Below are positions 52,786 through 61,092 of a stretch of DNA of 64,000 nucleotides, piece by piece (position 1 is the first letter of the stretch; each line of letters starts with the position of its first letter). Below the pieces are notes generated by a model. It was not told the DNA's origin. It was given only the letters and a program-made list of their open reading frames with translations, and did not search any database. Origin of the DNA: CAVOAK01 sp965217615 (GTDB taxonomy: Bacteria; Pseudomonadota; Alphaproteobacteria; UBA8366; CAVOAK01); contig CBDCIT010000007.1 in assembly GCA_965217615.1 (NCBI GenBank), positions 41,322-105,321 on the forward strand. The letters are read 5' to 3'. A program made the position numbers and the translations under genes.

Positions 52786-53594
52786 GTTTTCTCCTCCGCG
52801 ACATTACTTTTGCCGCGTTTCAGCGCGGATGTCAGCATCGAGTAACCAAGGACGGAAATGATGGGGAATACGCTGGCAAACGCAACCAGGCCGAATCCGT
52901 CAATCAGCGGGCTGCGTCCCGGAATTGCAGCGGCTAGACCAAGTCCGAGTGCAGCAACGACCGGCACTGTCACTGTTGACGTTGTCACGCCACCCGAATC
53001 GTAAGCAAGCGGAATTATGGGGCGGGCCGCGATGAAGGTCTGGGCAACAACCACCGCATATGCAGCAATGATGTAGTAGGGCAGCGGAATTCCGGTGACA
53101 ATCCGATGCGCGCCCAAAGACACGCCGACAGCAACGCCGAATGCGACCGCCAGGCGCAGGCCCCATGCCGTAATCGCACCGCCGGAGACTTGTTCAGCCT
53201 TGATTGATACAGCTATCAGCGCCGGCTCTGCCAGCGTCGTCGCGAAACCGATCGCCGCCGCAAACACGTAAACCCAAATGAAATCGTTCCACTCGACAGC
53301 CGCCATGACGGAGGTCGATTTCGAGGATTGAAGTTCAGCTATTTTGCCGCGCGTAAGTTGATCAGCCATCGTTTCGCCGAGCGGAAAGAGGCCTTGTTCG
53401 AGCCCTACTAGGAAAAACGTCAACCCCACTACAACATATACAAATCCAGACGTTGACTGCTTCAAGTCGCTGGGCACCTGGCGAATTACCAGCAACTGAA
53501 AGCCTGCAAGTATTGCAACGATGGGCGCGACATCGAGTAGCGTCTGCCCGGCAGTCGATAAGAGAACATGTAGCGCACCCGGTTCCTTGGACAC
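52782..53594 (-). CDS. DUF1538 membrane protein 2, with an N-terminus supplied by an insertion element
   Basis: The 270-residue protein has about eight membrane segments and the DUF1538 repeats: FVYVVVGLTFFLVGLEQGLFPLGE, FATTLAEPALIAV, YDSGGVTTSTVTVPVVAALGLGLA and GFGLVAFASVFPIISVLGY. The GTG start at 53594 and its first eight codons (MSKEPGAL) come from the end of the IS3 element. The original gene began at ATG 55024 (MSGTGIELWHVLLSTAG), overlapping the upstream DUF1538 stop by four bases. Members of this family have been reported as a two-component Na+/H+ antiporter (UmpAB), so ion transport is likely. Whether the shortened start is translated is open. Confidence 0.85.
   Translation of the reverse strand: MSKEPGALHVLLSTAGQTLLDVAPIVAILAGFQLLVIRQVPSDLKQSTSGFVYVVVGLTFFLVGLEQGLFPLGETMADQLTRGKIAELQSSKSTSVMAAVEWNDFIWVYVFAAAIGFATTLAEPALIAVSIKAEQVSGGAITAWGLRLAVAFGVAVGVSLGAHRIVTGIPLPYYIIAAYAVVVAQTFIAARPIIPLAYDSGGVTTSTVTVPVVAALGLGLAAAIPGRSPLIDGFGLVAFASVFPIISVLGYSMLTSALKRGKSNVAEEKT
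53555..53570 (+). repeat. 16-bp direct repeat flanking the IS3 element (left copy)
   Basis: TCGATAAGAGAACATG occurs at 53555-53570 and again, exact, at 54982-54997, on either side of the IS3 element. The segment is part of the original DUF1538 coding sequence (codons for HVLLS). The IS3 family normally duplicates three or four bases, so 16 is unusual. Confidence 0.9.
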
Positions 53595-53662
53595 AAGTTT
53601 GTCTCACGCGGCGGGCCTGATTGAGATCGCGGCGTGCCACGCCTGACGAGCTTGAGCGGGGC

Positions 53663-54508
53663 TCAGGTAGCCGTTCTTTTCGACGATCCACTGGCATTGT
53701 AGAGTTCGACGAAGTCGCGGACGGCGTCCCGCAGCTCCGCGATGTTGCAGTAGATGCGACCATGGATGATCTGTTCCTTCAGCGTGCGATTGAACCGCTC
53801 GGCGACGCCGTTGGTCTGGGGCTCGGCGACGAAGGCGTAGGACGGCTGGATGCCCCAGAACTTGATCTGGTTGGTGAAGTGGTCCGACAGATACTGGGAG
53901 CCGTGATCCATCCGCAAGGCCAGCCCCCGAGCCGCGCCGGCCGCGGTCGAGCCATACAGCCCGGCAAGCCCCATGGAGATCGGCTGCAGGGCGGCGAAGC
54001 GGTCGCCGCGCTTGCAGACATGCCAGCCGACACACTCGGCGTTCCAATGCTCGACGGCGGTGAAGATCCAGCCCCAGCCGTCGTCCACCGTGAACACCCG
54101 AACGCCATCGGTGCCCCACATGAGGTTCGGGGCATGAGTGATGATCTCACCGTCATGGGGATTGCCGCCACGGCGGCGGCAGCGATGGGGCGAGAGCAGA
54201 TTGTTCTCGCGCATCAGGCGGAGCACCCGCTTGCGGGCAACCCGGATGTCGCGACAGACCCGAAGCCGAGCCCAGACCTTGCGGTAGCCCTCGCCCTCCC
54301 AGGGCGATGCCTCCAGGTCGGCTTTGATCGCCACCAGCAGCGCCTGGTCCGAGATCGCGGGCTTCGGTCCCCGACGCTTTGCCGGCGGCTGCTCGGCGTG
54401 CTGGCCGGAGGTCATGGCGTAGAACGAGGAGCGGGCCATGCCCCAGGCGGCGCAGACCCGCCGCAGGCCGTAGGCCAGACCCGTGCCGGGAGAGGTGGCG
54501 GCACTCAT
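53663..54508 (-). CDS. IS3-family transposase orfB (integrase core), frameshifted near its end
   Basis: The 281-residue protein has the N-terminal helical region (YGLRRVCAAWGMARSSFY) and a rve integrase core with the DDE residues in WGTDGVRVFTVDDG, LRMDHGSQYLSDHF and NGVAERFNRTLKEQ. The frame should end EKNGYLSPAQARQAW and beyond, but a missing base after FVELYN changes the last residues to ASGSSKRTAT and stops at 53663; the expected tail continues in another frame to 53604. Its start overlaps the orfA stop (ATGA). Confidence 0.88.
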   Translation of the reverse strand: MSAATSPGTGLAYGLRRVCAAWGMARSSFYAMTSGQHAEQPPAKRRGPKPAISDQALLVAIKADLEASPWEGEGYRKVWARLRVCRDIRVARKRVLRLMRENNLLSPHRCRRRGGNPHDGEIITHAPNLMWGTDGVRVFTVDDGWGWIFTAVEHWNAECVGWHVCKRGDRFAALQPISMGLAGLYGSTAAGAARGLALRMDHGSQYLSDHFTNQIKFWGIQPSYAFVAEPQTNGVAERFNRTLKEQIIHGRIYCNIAELRDAVRDFVELYNASGSSKRTAT

Positions 54509-54915
54509 CGCCGCGACCTCCGCCGCCCCAAAGGGCCGAAGGTCTCCGTCTTGGCCTCCAGCAGTTCCACCTGCATGGTCAACTCTCCGATCCGCTTCAT
54601 GGCGCTATCCAGTTCCGCCTGCACCGGATCGCCCTTGCGTTGCTTGAGCGAGGCGTCGATCCCGCCGATCGCTTTCTCACGCCACTGCTCGAGCCGGAAG
54701 ATCTCTACGCCCAACTGGCGCGACAGAAGTTGCACCGGCTCGTCACGCAAAAGCTGCAGAACGACCTCACGCTTGCGCGCCACTGTCCATCGCTGGCCAA
54801 GTCCCAGCGGGCCTGCCGGCAAAGCCTGGCCTGGGGAAAACGTGGACGAGCCAAGCTCGCCAGCATTTACCACAGGCCCATCAACAGCAACTTTCTTCTC
54901 AAAATTATCGGTCAT
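54505..54915 (-). CDS. IS3-family transposase orfA
   Basis: The 136-residue protein (from ATG 54915, MTDNFEKK, with AAGGAGG upstream) carries a helix-turn-helix region (RWTVARKREVVLQLLRDEPVQLLSRQLGVEIFRLEQWREKAI) and a C-terminal leucine-zipper-like helix (SAMKRIGELTMQVELLEAKTE). It binds the terminal repeats. orfA and orfB overlap as ATGA, so coupling rather than the usual -1 frameshift may produce orfB here. Confidence 0.85.
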   Translation of the reverse strand: MTDNFEKKVAVDGPVVNAGELGSSTFSPGQALPAGPLGLGQRWTVARKREVVLQLLRDEPVQLLSRQLGVEIFRLEQWREKAIGGIDASLKQRKGDPVQAELDSAMKRIGELTMQVELLEAKTETFGPLGRRRSRR

Positions 54916-55020
54916 GTTCCGGTCCTCCTTGGACACTTCGATTAAGCCAATTCTGTGTCCAAGGAAATCGGGTCCGACTCATCGATAAGAGAACATGCCA
55001 AAGCTCTATCCCGGTCCCAC

Positions 55021-55756
55021 TCATAGGACTGATCCGAGCAGCAGCACGAAGATGATTGGGACTAGGCTTGCGAACGCTATTAGGCCAAAGCCGTCGACCA
55101 TCGGGTCGCGGCCTCGAATCATCGACGCGAGCCCGACACCCAAAGCCGTGACGAGCGGTACCGTAATAGTCGACGTGGTTACCCCTCCGGCGTCATAGGC
55201 GATGCCGATGATTTCGGGCGGAGCTAACGGCGTAATGGCAACGACAATGCCATATCCACCAATTATAAAATAATGTAGCGGCCAACCTTTGACTATTCTG
55301 AAGACCCCGATCACAAGCGAAGTGCCAACGCTTACGGCAACGGTCATGCGGATGGTCGTGGCGTATTTGGCGATTGTACGCTCTGAGTTGTCGATGACTC
55401 CGGCTTCGCTCGCAACCTTTCCGGCTTCGCCGGCGATTGCGATGAGCGCGGGTTCGGCCACGGTTGTGCCAAATCCGAGGCAAAATGCAAACACGAGCAG
55501 TGCGGATAAACTGCCTTTGCGGGCAAACGCATGCGCAAGCGATTCACCCAACGGAAAGAAACCCGTCTCTAGGCCCTGTACGAACAATGTCAGGCCGACC
55601 ACCACGAATACGAGCCCAACGAGCGTTTTGTTGCAAGTCAGGGAACGGTTGGCGAATTACAACGAGCTGAAAGACTGCGACGACAACGATGATAGGCGCC
55701 AAATCCCTGATGGAGCCTGCGAACATGCGGATCAGCGAACCGAGCGGCCACTCCAT
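55021..55756 (-). pseudogene. DUF1538 membrane protein 1, frameshifted
   Basis: The frame begins at about ATG 55756 (MEWPLGSLIRMFAGSIRDLAPIIVVVAVFQLVVIRQ) and is lost after PFPDLQQ. Removing one A from the AAAA at about 55632 restores TLVGLVFVVVGLTLFVQGLETGFFPLGE and the rest of a DUF1538 protein of about 245 residues. It ends at the TGA 55021-55023, whose ATGA overlaps the original start of the second DUF1538 gene. The frameshift is in a homopolymer and may be a sequencing error. If real, the first half of the DUF1538 pair is dead. Confidence 0.85.
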
Positions 55757-56095
55757 GCTATGGCATCGCCCAGAAACGCAAACCGACAAACTTAGTGCTA
55801 GGAACCGTCACGCAGATAGCCAGACATCGTGCATTTGAGGACTCCTACGCACGGCCGGGCGGTTGGTATTCATTGCGACGCAAACGGCCTATCTCACTTC
55901 TTGATCTATACCCAGATGAACCGGCACCAAGAGCCTGACACATACCAATTCACGCGCCCTGCGCCAATGGGGCATTCTGCGTTTGAATTAGCTTCTCGAT
56001 GCAATGACGCTTGGTTCGCCGAAACACATCTGCTAGGGTGCCGTCGTCCTTGTAAGTGGTACATCTTGCGTATCTTCGGCCGGAGTGGGAACCCC
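55757..56095. other. Intergenic region upstream of the DUF1538 operon and the lipoprotein gene
   Basis: This divergent gap of 339 bases probably holds the promoters for the DUF1538 operon (minus) and the cupredoxin-like lipoprotein gene (plus). An open frame across it on the plus strand (from 55829) has no recognisable features. I see no convincing promoter boxes. Confidence 0.4.
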
Positions 56096-56585
56096 ATGAA
56101 CAATTACCGACACGTCTTAGTTTGTCTTATGTCGGTGTTCGTTCTGGCTGCCTGTACGACCAAGAGCGGCGTCTACAAGTCACTCGTACGCGACTGCTTC
56201 GCAGACCCCGCGCAACATACCGCAGACGTCGATTGGTCAAAGGCAGAAGTCGTTCAGTTGCGAATCCGTCAGGACGCGTTCGATCCAATTACGATCGTGC
56301 TTAATCGCGACACGCCTTACGTCATCCGCATTGAAAATGCCGACGATATTATTCGCGGATTTCGCGCCGCCAAACTATTTCGCAATGTGGCACTCGCCAA
56401 GGTCAAGATCGGCGATGCAGAATCGGAGGAGAACCTGTATCGACAATATCGTCGTCGACGGCAACAGTACGGGCGAACTGCACTTCGTTGCGGTGCGCGA
56501 TGGACATTACAAGTTCGATGCGGGTTATGGTCTCCATCCCTTCCAGCCGAGTTTTAGCGGCTTTGGATACATCACCATCCAATAG
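56096..56585 (+). pseudogene. Cupredoxin-like lipoprotein gene, frameshifted
   Basis: The start ATG 56096 gives a lipoprotein signal (VLVCLMSVFVLAAC, lipobox LAAC). A cupredoxin-like domain follows (FDPITIVLNRDTPYVIRIENADDIIRGFRAAKLFRNVALAKVKIGD), in which the usual His of the NADDxxHxF pattern is Arg, so copper binding is doubtful. The frame is lost after SEEN. Removing one C near 56435 restores CIDNIVVDGNSTGELHFV through DGHYKFDAGYGLHPF to FGYITIQ at 56585. As read, the protein continues wrongly to 56557. Confidence 0.7.
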
Positions 56586-56652
56586 CGTGGCGCCGGCCTA
56601 GACGGCGGTTCCGATGGTAACGAGCGTGTAACGGGTTGTACCGGAGTCCGCG

Positions 56653-57861
56653 CTATTGCGCAGGCGACGGACTTCCGCGAAAACGCAGCCAAAAAGCAGC
56701 GCTGAAGGCGACAAGAATCGGCACAACGACGCCCAAGTTGACTGCCTGCCAGCCGAACGCATTGTGCAACAGACCAGATGAAAATGCGGCACCGGCGACC
56801 GTCGCAAAGACACAGAAATCGTTTGCTCCCTGCACTTTCGCGCGTTCCTCGGGCCGATATGTCGTGGTCAGCAATGTGGTGCCACCGATAAGCATAAAGT
56901 TCCAACCAACGCCCAATGATAGAAGTGCCACCCAGAAATTCGTCAGGTCGACGCCCGACAAATTAACCGCAATGCATGACATGATGAGCAAGGCGCCAAC
57001 GAGAATGATGTTTAGTGTTCCAAATCGATGAATCAAATGTCCGGTAACGAAACTCGGTGCAAACATGCCGAGTACATGCCACTGGATAATGAAGGCGACA
57101 TCCGAGAAGGAATGATCGTGGGCGATGACCGCAAGCGGCGTCGCCGTCATGACCAGCGTCATGGAACTGAATCCGAGCATGGCGGATAGGATCGCAATGA
57201 TGAACTCCGGCTGACGAGCGATCACATGCAGCGGGCGACCTGTACTTTGCCGTTGCGCTCTCGAGAGGTTCGGGATCCGAATGAATTGTAAGATAGCTAT
57301 CGTGGTGAAGCAGAGACAGACAATTGCCGAAAAACTCCCGGCAAATACCAGCGGTTGAAATAGGTCACGGGAGATTTTCGAGAGTTCCGGACCGGCAATT
57401 GCACCGACGATGCCGCCAGCAAGTACGAGGGCAATGGCGCGGCTTCGATACTGCTCACCAGCCGCATCAGCCGCTGCGAAACGGTAGTATTGAAAGAATG
57501 CTCCGTGAACGCCAAACATCGCGCCACCGATGGCAAACAGCCAAAAACTGCTTTGAACGATGGCAAACACCGAGAGGGCCGCCGCCGATGCCCCGATAAG
57601 TTGCCCAACGGTGAAGCCAACACGACGACCGACACGCCGCATGAACAATGACGCCGGTATGGTTGCCACCATCACAAAGCTGAACATGAGCGCCAACGGA
57701 ACTGTCGCCAGCGCCTTGTCGTCCGCGAGCATGTGGCCCGTAAGCGCCGCCGTTACACCGATCACTATGTTGCCGGTTTCAGTCAGCGCCTGACAGGTTG
57801 CCAACAGCGCAATTGTGTGTCGTGCATTGTCGGCGCGTCCGGTGCTTAGTTCGTCACTCAT
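56653..57861 (-). CDS. MFS transporter (tandem copy 2)
   Basis: The 402-residue protein has twelve predicted helices and MFS loop motifs (FMRRVGRRVGFTVGQLIG between helices 2 and 3). It is closely similar to the next gene throughout, for example TLVMTATPLAVIAHDHSF, FIIQWHVLGMFAPSFVTGHLIHRFGTLNIIL and GWNFMLIGGTTLLTTTYRPEERAKVQG. Substrate unknown. It lies 31 bases downstream of its paralogue on the same strand. Confidence 0.9.
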   Translation of the reverse strand: MSDELSTGRADNARHTIALLATCQALTETGNIVIGVTAALTGHMLADDKALATVPLALMFSFVMVATIPASLFMRRVGRRVGFTVGQLIGASAAALSVFAIVQSSFWLFAIGGAMFGVHGAFFQYYRFAAADAAGEQYRSRAIALVLAGGIVGAIAGPELSKISRDLFQPLVFAGSFSAIVCLCFTTIAILQFIRIPNLSRAQRQSTGRPLHVIARQPEFIIAILSAMLGFSSMTLVMTATPLAVIAHDHSFSDVAFIIQWHVLGMFAPSFVTGHLIHRFGTLNIILVGALLIMSCIAVNLSGVDLTNFWVALLSLGVGWNFMLIGGTTLLTTTYRPEERAKVQGANDFCVFATVAGAAFSSGLLHNAFGWQAVNLGVVVPILVAFSAAFWLRFRGSPSPAQ

Positions 57862-57892
57862 CGCCGCTGCGTCCGCGCGTCACGCGCCTTCC

Positions 57893-59119
57893 TTATTGTG
57901 CCACAGCGGTCGTCGGCCTGAGGCGCAACCAAAGCACCGCGCTGAAGGCGATTAGGATCGGCAGCGCGATCCCGAGGTTGACTCCATCCCAACCGAATAA
58001 GGCATGCAGTACGCCCGAGGACAACGCCCCGGTCGCAACCGACCCGAAGACGCAGAAGTCATTTACCGCTTGCACCTTCGCTCGCTCCTCCGGGCGGTAA
58101 GTCGTCGTCAGCAGCGTCGTGCCGCCGATAAACATGAAATTCCAGCCAACGCCCAATGCCACAAGTCCAACCCAAAAGTTGGCCAAATCGACACCCGACA
58201 AGTTGGCGCCAATGCACAACATGATGAGCAGGGCGCCAACGAGAATGATGTTCAGTGTTCCAAACCGGTGGATCAAATGACCGGTGAAAAAGCTCGGCGC
58301 AAACATGCCCAGCACATGCCATTGGATGATGAATGCGGCGTCCGAGAAGGAATGGTCGTGCGCGGTCACCGCCAGCGGCGTCGCAGTCATGACCAGTGAC
58401 ATCGAACCGTAACCCAGCATTGCCGCCAGAATGGCAACCGCAAATGCCGGCTGGCGCGCGATTTCCAAAAGCGGCCGGCCGGCCGCCATCCGTTCTTCGA
58501 CCGTCAGCCGCGGAAACTTGATGAACTGCATCACCGTCATGCTCAACAGACACAGCACGAAGATCGTAGCGAAGGAGCCGGCGAATACCACCGGCGCAAA
58601 AAGGTCGCGCGTCAGTTTTGCGAGCTCGGGCCCGACAATGGCCGCCACAACTCCACCCGTCAGCACATATGAGATTGCCCGGCTGCGATACGCCTCGGTC
58701 GCGGCATCTGCGGCAGCGAAGCGGTAGTAGTGAAAGAACGCGGTATGGATGCCGTAAATGGGACCGGCGGCCACGAACAACCAAAAATTTTCGCTGAAGA
58801 TCGCGTATACGGAGATCAGAGCCGAAGTGGCGCCACATAGCTGGCCAATGGTGAATCCCGCACGTCGGCCAATGCGCCTCATCAACAGCGACGCCGGGAC
58901 GGTCGCCACCATGACACCGACCATCATTGCTGCAACGGCGAGCGTGGCGAGCGATTTGTCCTCGGCCAGCATAAGTCCAGTAAGCGCCGAGACCACGCCA
59001 ATAATTATGCTCCCGGACTGGCTAATGCCCTGGCACGTCGCGAGCAGCACGACAGTTCTCAGAGCTCCCTTGTTTGCGCTCTTCTCGCTCGTCGTGCTTT
59101 CAAGTCCAGATGTCGACAT
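57893..59119 (-). CDS. MFS transporter (tandem copy 1)
   Basis: The 408-residue transporter, started at ATG 59119 (MSTSGLESTTSEK), has the same twelve-helix MFS layout as its neighbour: SLLMRRIGRRAGFTIGQLCG, TAHDHSFSDAAFIIQWHVLGMFAPSFFTGHLIHRFGT, and WNFMFIGGTTLLTTTYRPEERAKVQ. The longer frame to 59254 has no added features. The pair arose by tandem duplication. Confidence 0.9.
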   Translation of the reverse strand: MSTSGLESTTSEKSANKGALRTVVLLATCQGISQSGSIIIGVVSALTGLMLAEDKSLATLAVAAMMVGVMVATVPASLLMRRIGRRAGFTIGQLCGATSALISVYAIFSENFWLFVAAGPIYGIHTAFFHYYRFAAADAATEAYRSRAISYVLTGGVVAAIVGPELAKLTRDLFAPVVFAGSFATIFVLCLLSMTVMQFIKFPRLTVEERMAAGRPLLEIARQPAFAVAILAAMLGYGSMSLVMTATPLAVTAHDHSFSDAAFIIQWHVLGMFAPSFFTGHLIHRFGTLNIILVGALLIMLCIGANLSGVDLANFWVGLVALGVGWNFMFIGGTTLLTTTYRPEERAKVQAVNDFCVFGSVATGALSSGVLHALFGWDGVNLGIALPILIAFSAVLWLRLRPTTAVAQ

Positions 59120-59438
59120 GCGTGACTTTCCGGGTATTGAATCTGAAAAAATATGGCGGCGCCCTGAGATCATGATCGGGCCCGCCGCGTGCGATTGAAA
59201 GCTATCTGTCGCTGCCTCAATGTAACAGGAGACCTGGCACAGTGTCACGGGCAATGCGCGCAGGCCATGATCGATAGCCCGTGCACGCCAAGCTCAGTGC
59301 AATAGTGAGATTCGATCAAGAATGTAGTTTGGCGCAACGCCGCCTTGGTGCATTCTTCCTTTCATGATCGTCCGATTGCGGCTCTTGACCGCGATTAATG
59401 CGATCGACGATTGGATCAGCTGATGAAGGGATGGCTGC
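59120..59438. other. Intergenic region between the MFS pair and the rhodanese gene
   Basis: This gap of 319 bases lies between divergent genes and should hold both promoters. Short ORFs on the minus strand here are shadows or chance frames. Nothing else was recognised. Confidence 0.4.
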
Positions 59439-61040
59439 ATGGCAGCCTCGATCGACGCAAAGTCTCTCAAAGCAGCGCTACTCGACGGAAATGAGATCGC
59501 TGTCATTGACCCGCGTGAGGAAGGACCGCACGGCCACGAGCATCTGTTGCTGGCGGTTAACATCCCATTGAGCCGCTTCGAACTCATGATCAGGGATCTC
59601 GTTCCCCGCCTTTCGACGCGTCTCGTTTTGTGTGACGGCGGCGACAGTTTCTCCGAGCGCGCTTTGCCACTGCTCTCGGCGGCTGGGTTTAGCGACGTCT
59701 CGATCCTCGAAGGCGGGACCAAGGCATGGAAAGCGGCCGGGTTCGAGCTGTTCAGCGGCAGGTTCGCGCCTTCACAACTGTTTGGCGAATACCTGAGCAC
59801 CCGCGAAGATACGCCGCACATCACGGCTGTGGAATTGAAGAAGAAAATGGACACCGGGGAAAAGGTTGTGGTCCTCGATAGCCGGCCACCGAACGAATAT
59901 TGCGAGACCAGCATACCTGGTGCCATCGACACGCCGGTTGCCGAACTGATCTATCGTGTCCGCGACCACGTCCCGGATTCAGACACCCTGGTCGTCGTCA
60001 ATTGCGCGGGGAAAACGCGGTCCGTTCTTGGTTCCCAATCTTTGATCTATGCGGGCCTACCCAACCCGGTCGCCGCATTGGAGCACGGCACGATGGGTTG
60101 GTATCTGGCAGGCCTGGAACTAAATCACGGCGCCACAGACATCCGCACCGGCCCGGTTTCGAGCGAGGCCGATGCCTGGGGCCGGCGCGCCGCATCGCGC
60201 ATCGCCGAGCGCTTCGGTGTTCAGTCAATTGCGTTCGAGAAGCTGGAAGAGTGGCGGGCGGACGCCGCGCGACGAACGCTCTATGTGCTCGATGTGCGAT
60301 TTCCCGAAGAATACGAAGCGGGGCATCTACCAGGCTCGCGCCCGGCGCCCGGCGGGCAGATCGCTGGGTCGAGCGGCCATTACATCGCCACGCAGAATGC
60401 GCGCATCGTGTTGGTTGACGACACTGGCGTGCGCGCGACGGTTATCGCCGCCTACTTGCTACAGCAAGGACTTGGCGAGGTATGTGTGCTCGAAGGCGGT
60501 ATTGCGAGCCAAACAACGGAACATGGTCCCTATCGGCCGACCGTGCCCGAACTCGACGCCTTGGACATCGACATGATTTCGCCGCAGCAACTCCAAACCG
60601 CCCTCGCCGAAGGGCACACGACCGTCGTCGATTTCGCAAACAGCCTCAAATATCACGGCGGACATATACCAGGTGCCTGGTGGGCTCTGCGATCGCGCCT
60701 GTCCGAAGACATCGATGCGCTTCCCAAAGCGGATACGTATGTGGTGACGAGTTCCGACGAGGCCCACGCACGGCTCGCAGCCGCCGATTTGGCGACACAA
60801 ACAAACGCAACAGTCTTGGTACTCGCAGGCGGCACGACAGGGTGGCGCGAGGCCGGCTTGCCGCTTGCCAATGGTCTGGAGCACGCAGCAGGAACACCCA
60901 ACGATTTGTATACGATCGCCCGGCTCGACGATCCGAATCCGCCGGATAAAAAGTACTGGCGCTATATCAATTGGCAGCGCGATCTCTTGAATAAGTTTGA
61001 GCGCGACGGAACGCTCGTCTTCCCCAGCATCGGTAGCTGA
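59439..61040 (+). CDS. Four-domain rhodanese-like sulfurtransferase
   Basis: The 533-residue protein consists of four rhodanese-like domains at about 1-110, 125-235, 265-365 and 385-480. The active-site loop positions read LCDGGDSFS in domain 1, NCAGKTRS in domain 2, VDDTGVRAT in domain 3 and TSSDEAHA in domain 4. Only domain 2 therefore has the catalytic Cys; the others are degenerate. Each domain also shows the first-strand pattern (VIDPRE, VLDSRPPNEY, VLDVRFPEEYEAGHLPG, VVDFANSLKYHGGHIPGAW). It probably moves sulfane sulfur in the cytoplasm. Start ATG 59439, after GAAGGGATGG. Confidence 0.9.
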   Translation: MAASIDAKSLKAALLDGNEIAVIDPREEGPHGHEHLLLAVNIPLSRFELMIRDLVPRLSTRLVLCDGGDSFSERALPLLSAAGFSDVSILEGGTKAWKAAGFELFSGRFAPSQLFGEYLSTREDTPHITAVELKKKMDTGEKVVVLDSRPPNEYCETSIPGAIDTPVAELIYRVRDHVPDSDTLVVVNCAGKTRSVLGSQSLIYAGLPNPVAALEHGTMGWYLAGLELNHGATDIRTGPVSSEADAWGRRAASRIAERFGVQSIAFEKLEEWRADAARRTLYVLDVRFPEEYEAGHLPGSRPAPGGQIAGSSGHYIATQNARIVLVDDTGVRATVIAAYLLQQGLGEVCVLEGGIASQTTEHGPYRPTVPELDALDIDMISPQQLQTALAEGHTTVVDFANSLKYHGGHIPGAWWALRSRLSEDIDALPKADTYVVTSSDEAHARLAAADLATQTNATVLVLAGGTTGWREAGLPLANGLEHAAGTPNDLYTIARLDDPNPPDKKYWRYINWQRDLLNKFERDGTLVFPSIGS

Positions 61041-61092
61041 TCAACGCCTTGAAGAGATGATCTGCCAAGACGCTCCCGCAGGTCGGCCCCGT

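Larger units (their letters stand above)
53571..54981 (-). mobile_element. IS3-family insertion sequence
   Basis: The element of about 1411 bp carries overlapping orfA and orfB on the minus strand. Inner inverted repeats TTCCTTGGACACA lie near both ends (about 53583 and, reversed, 54955), with less perfect outer ends (ACCCGG versus ACCCGA). It is flanked by a 16-bp direct repeat. It splits the second DUF1538 gene near its start. Confidence 0.88.

Noticed and set aside
53621..54988. 455-codon plus-strand ORF across the IS3 element
   Set aside because: Antisense to orfA and orfB, which have DDE and helix-turn-helix motifs.
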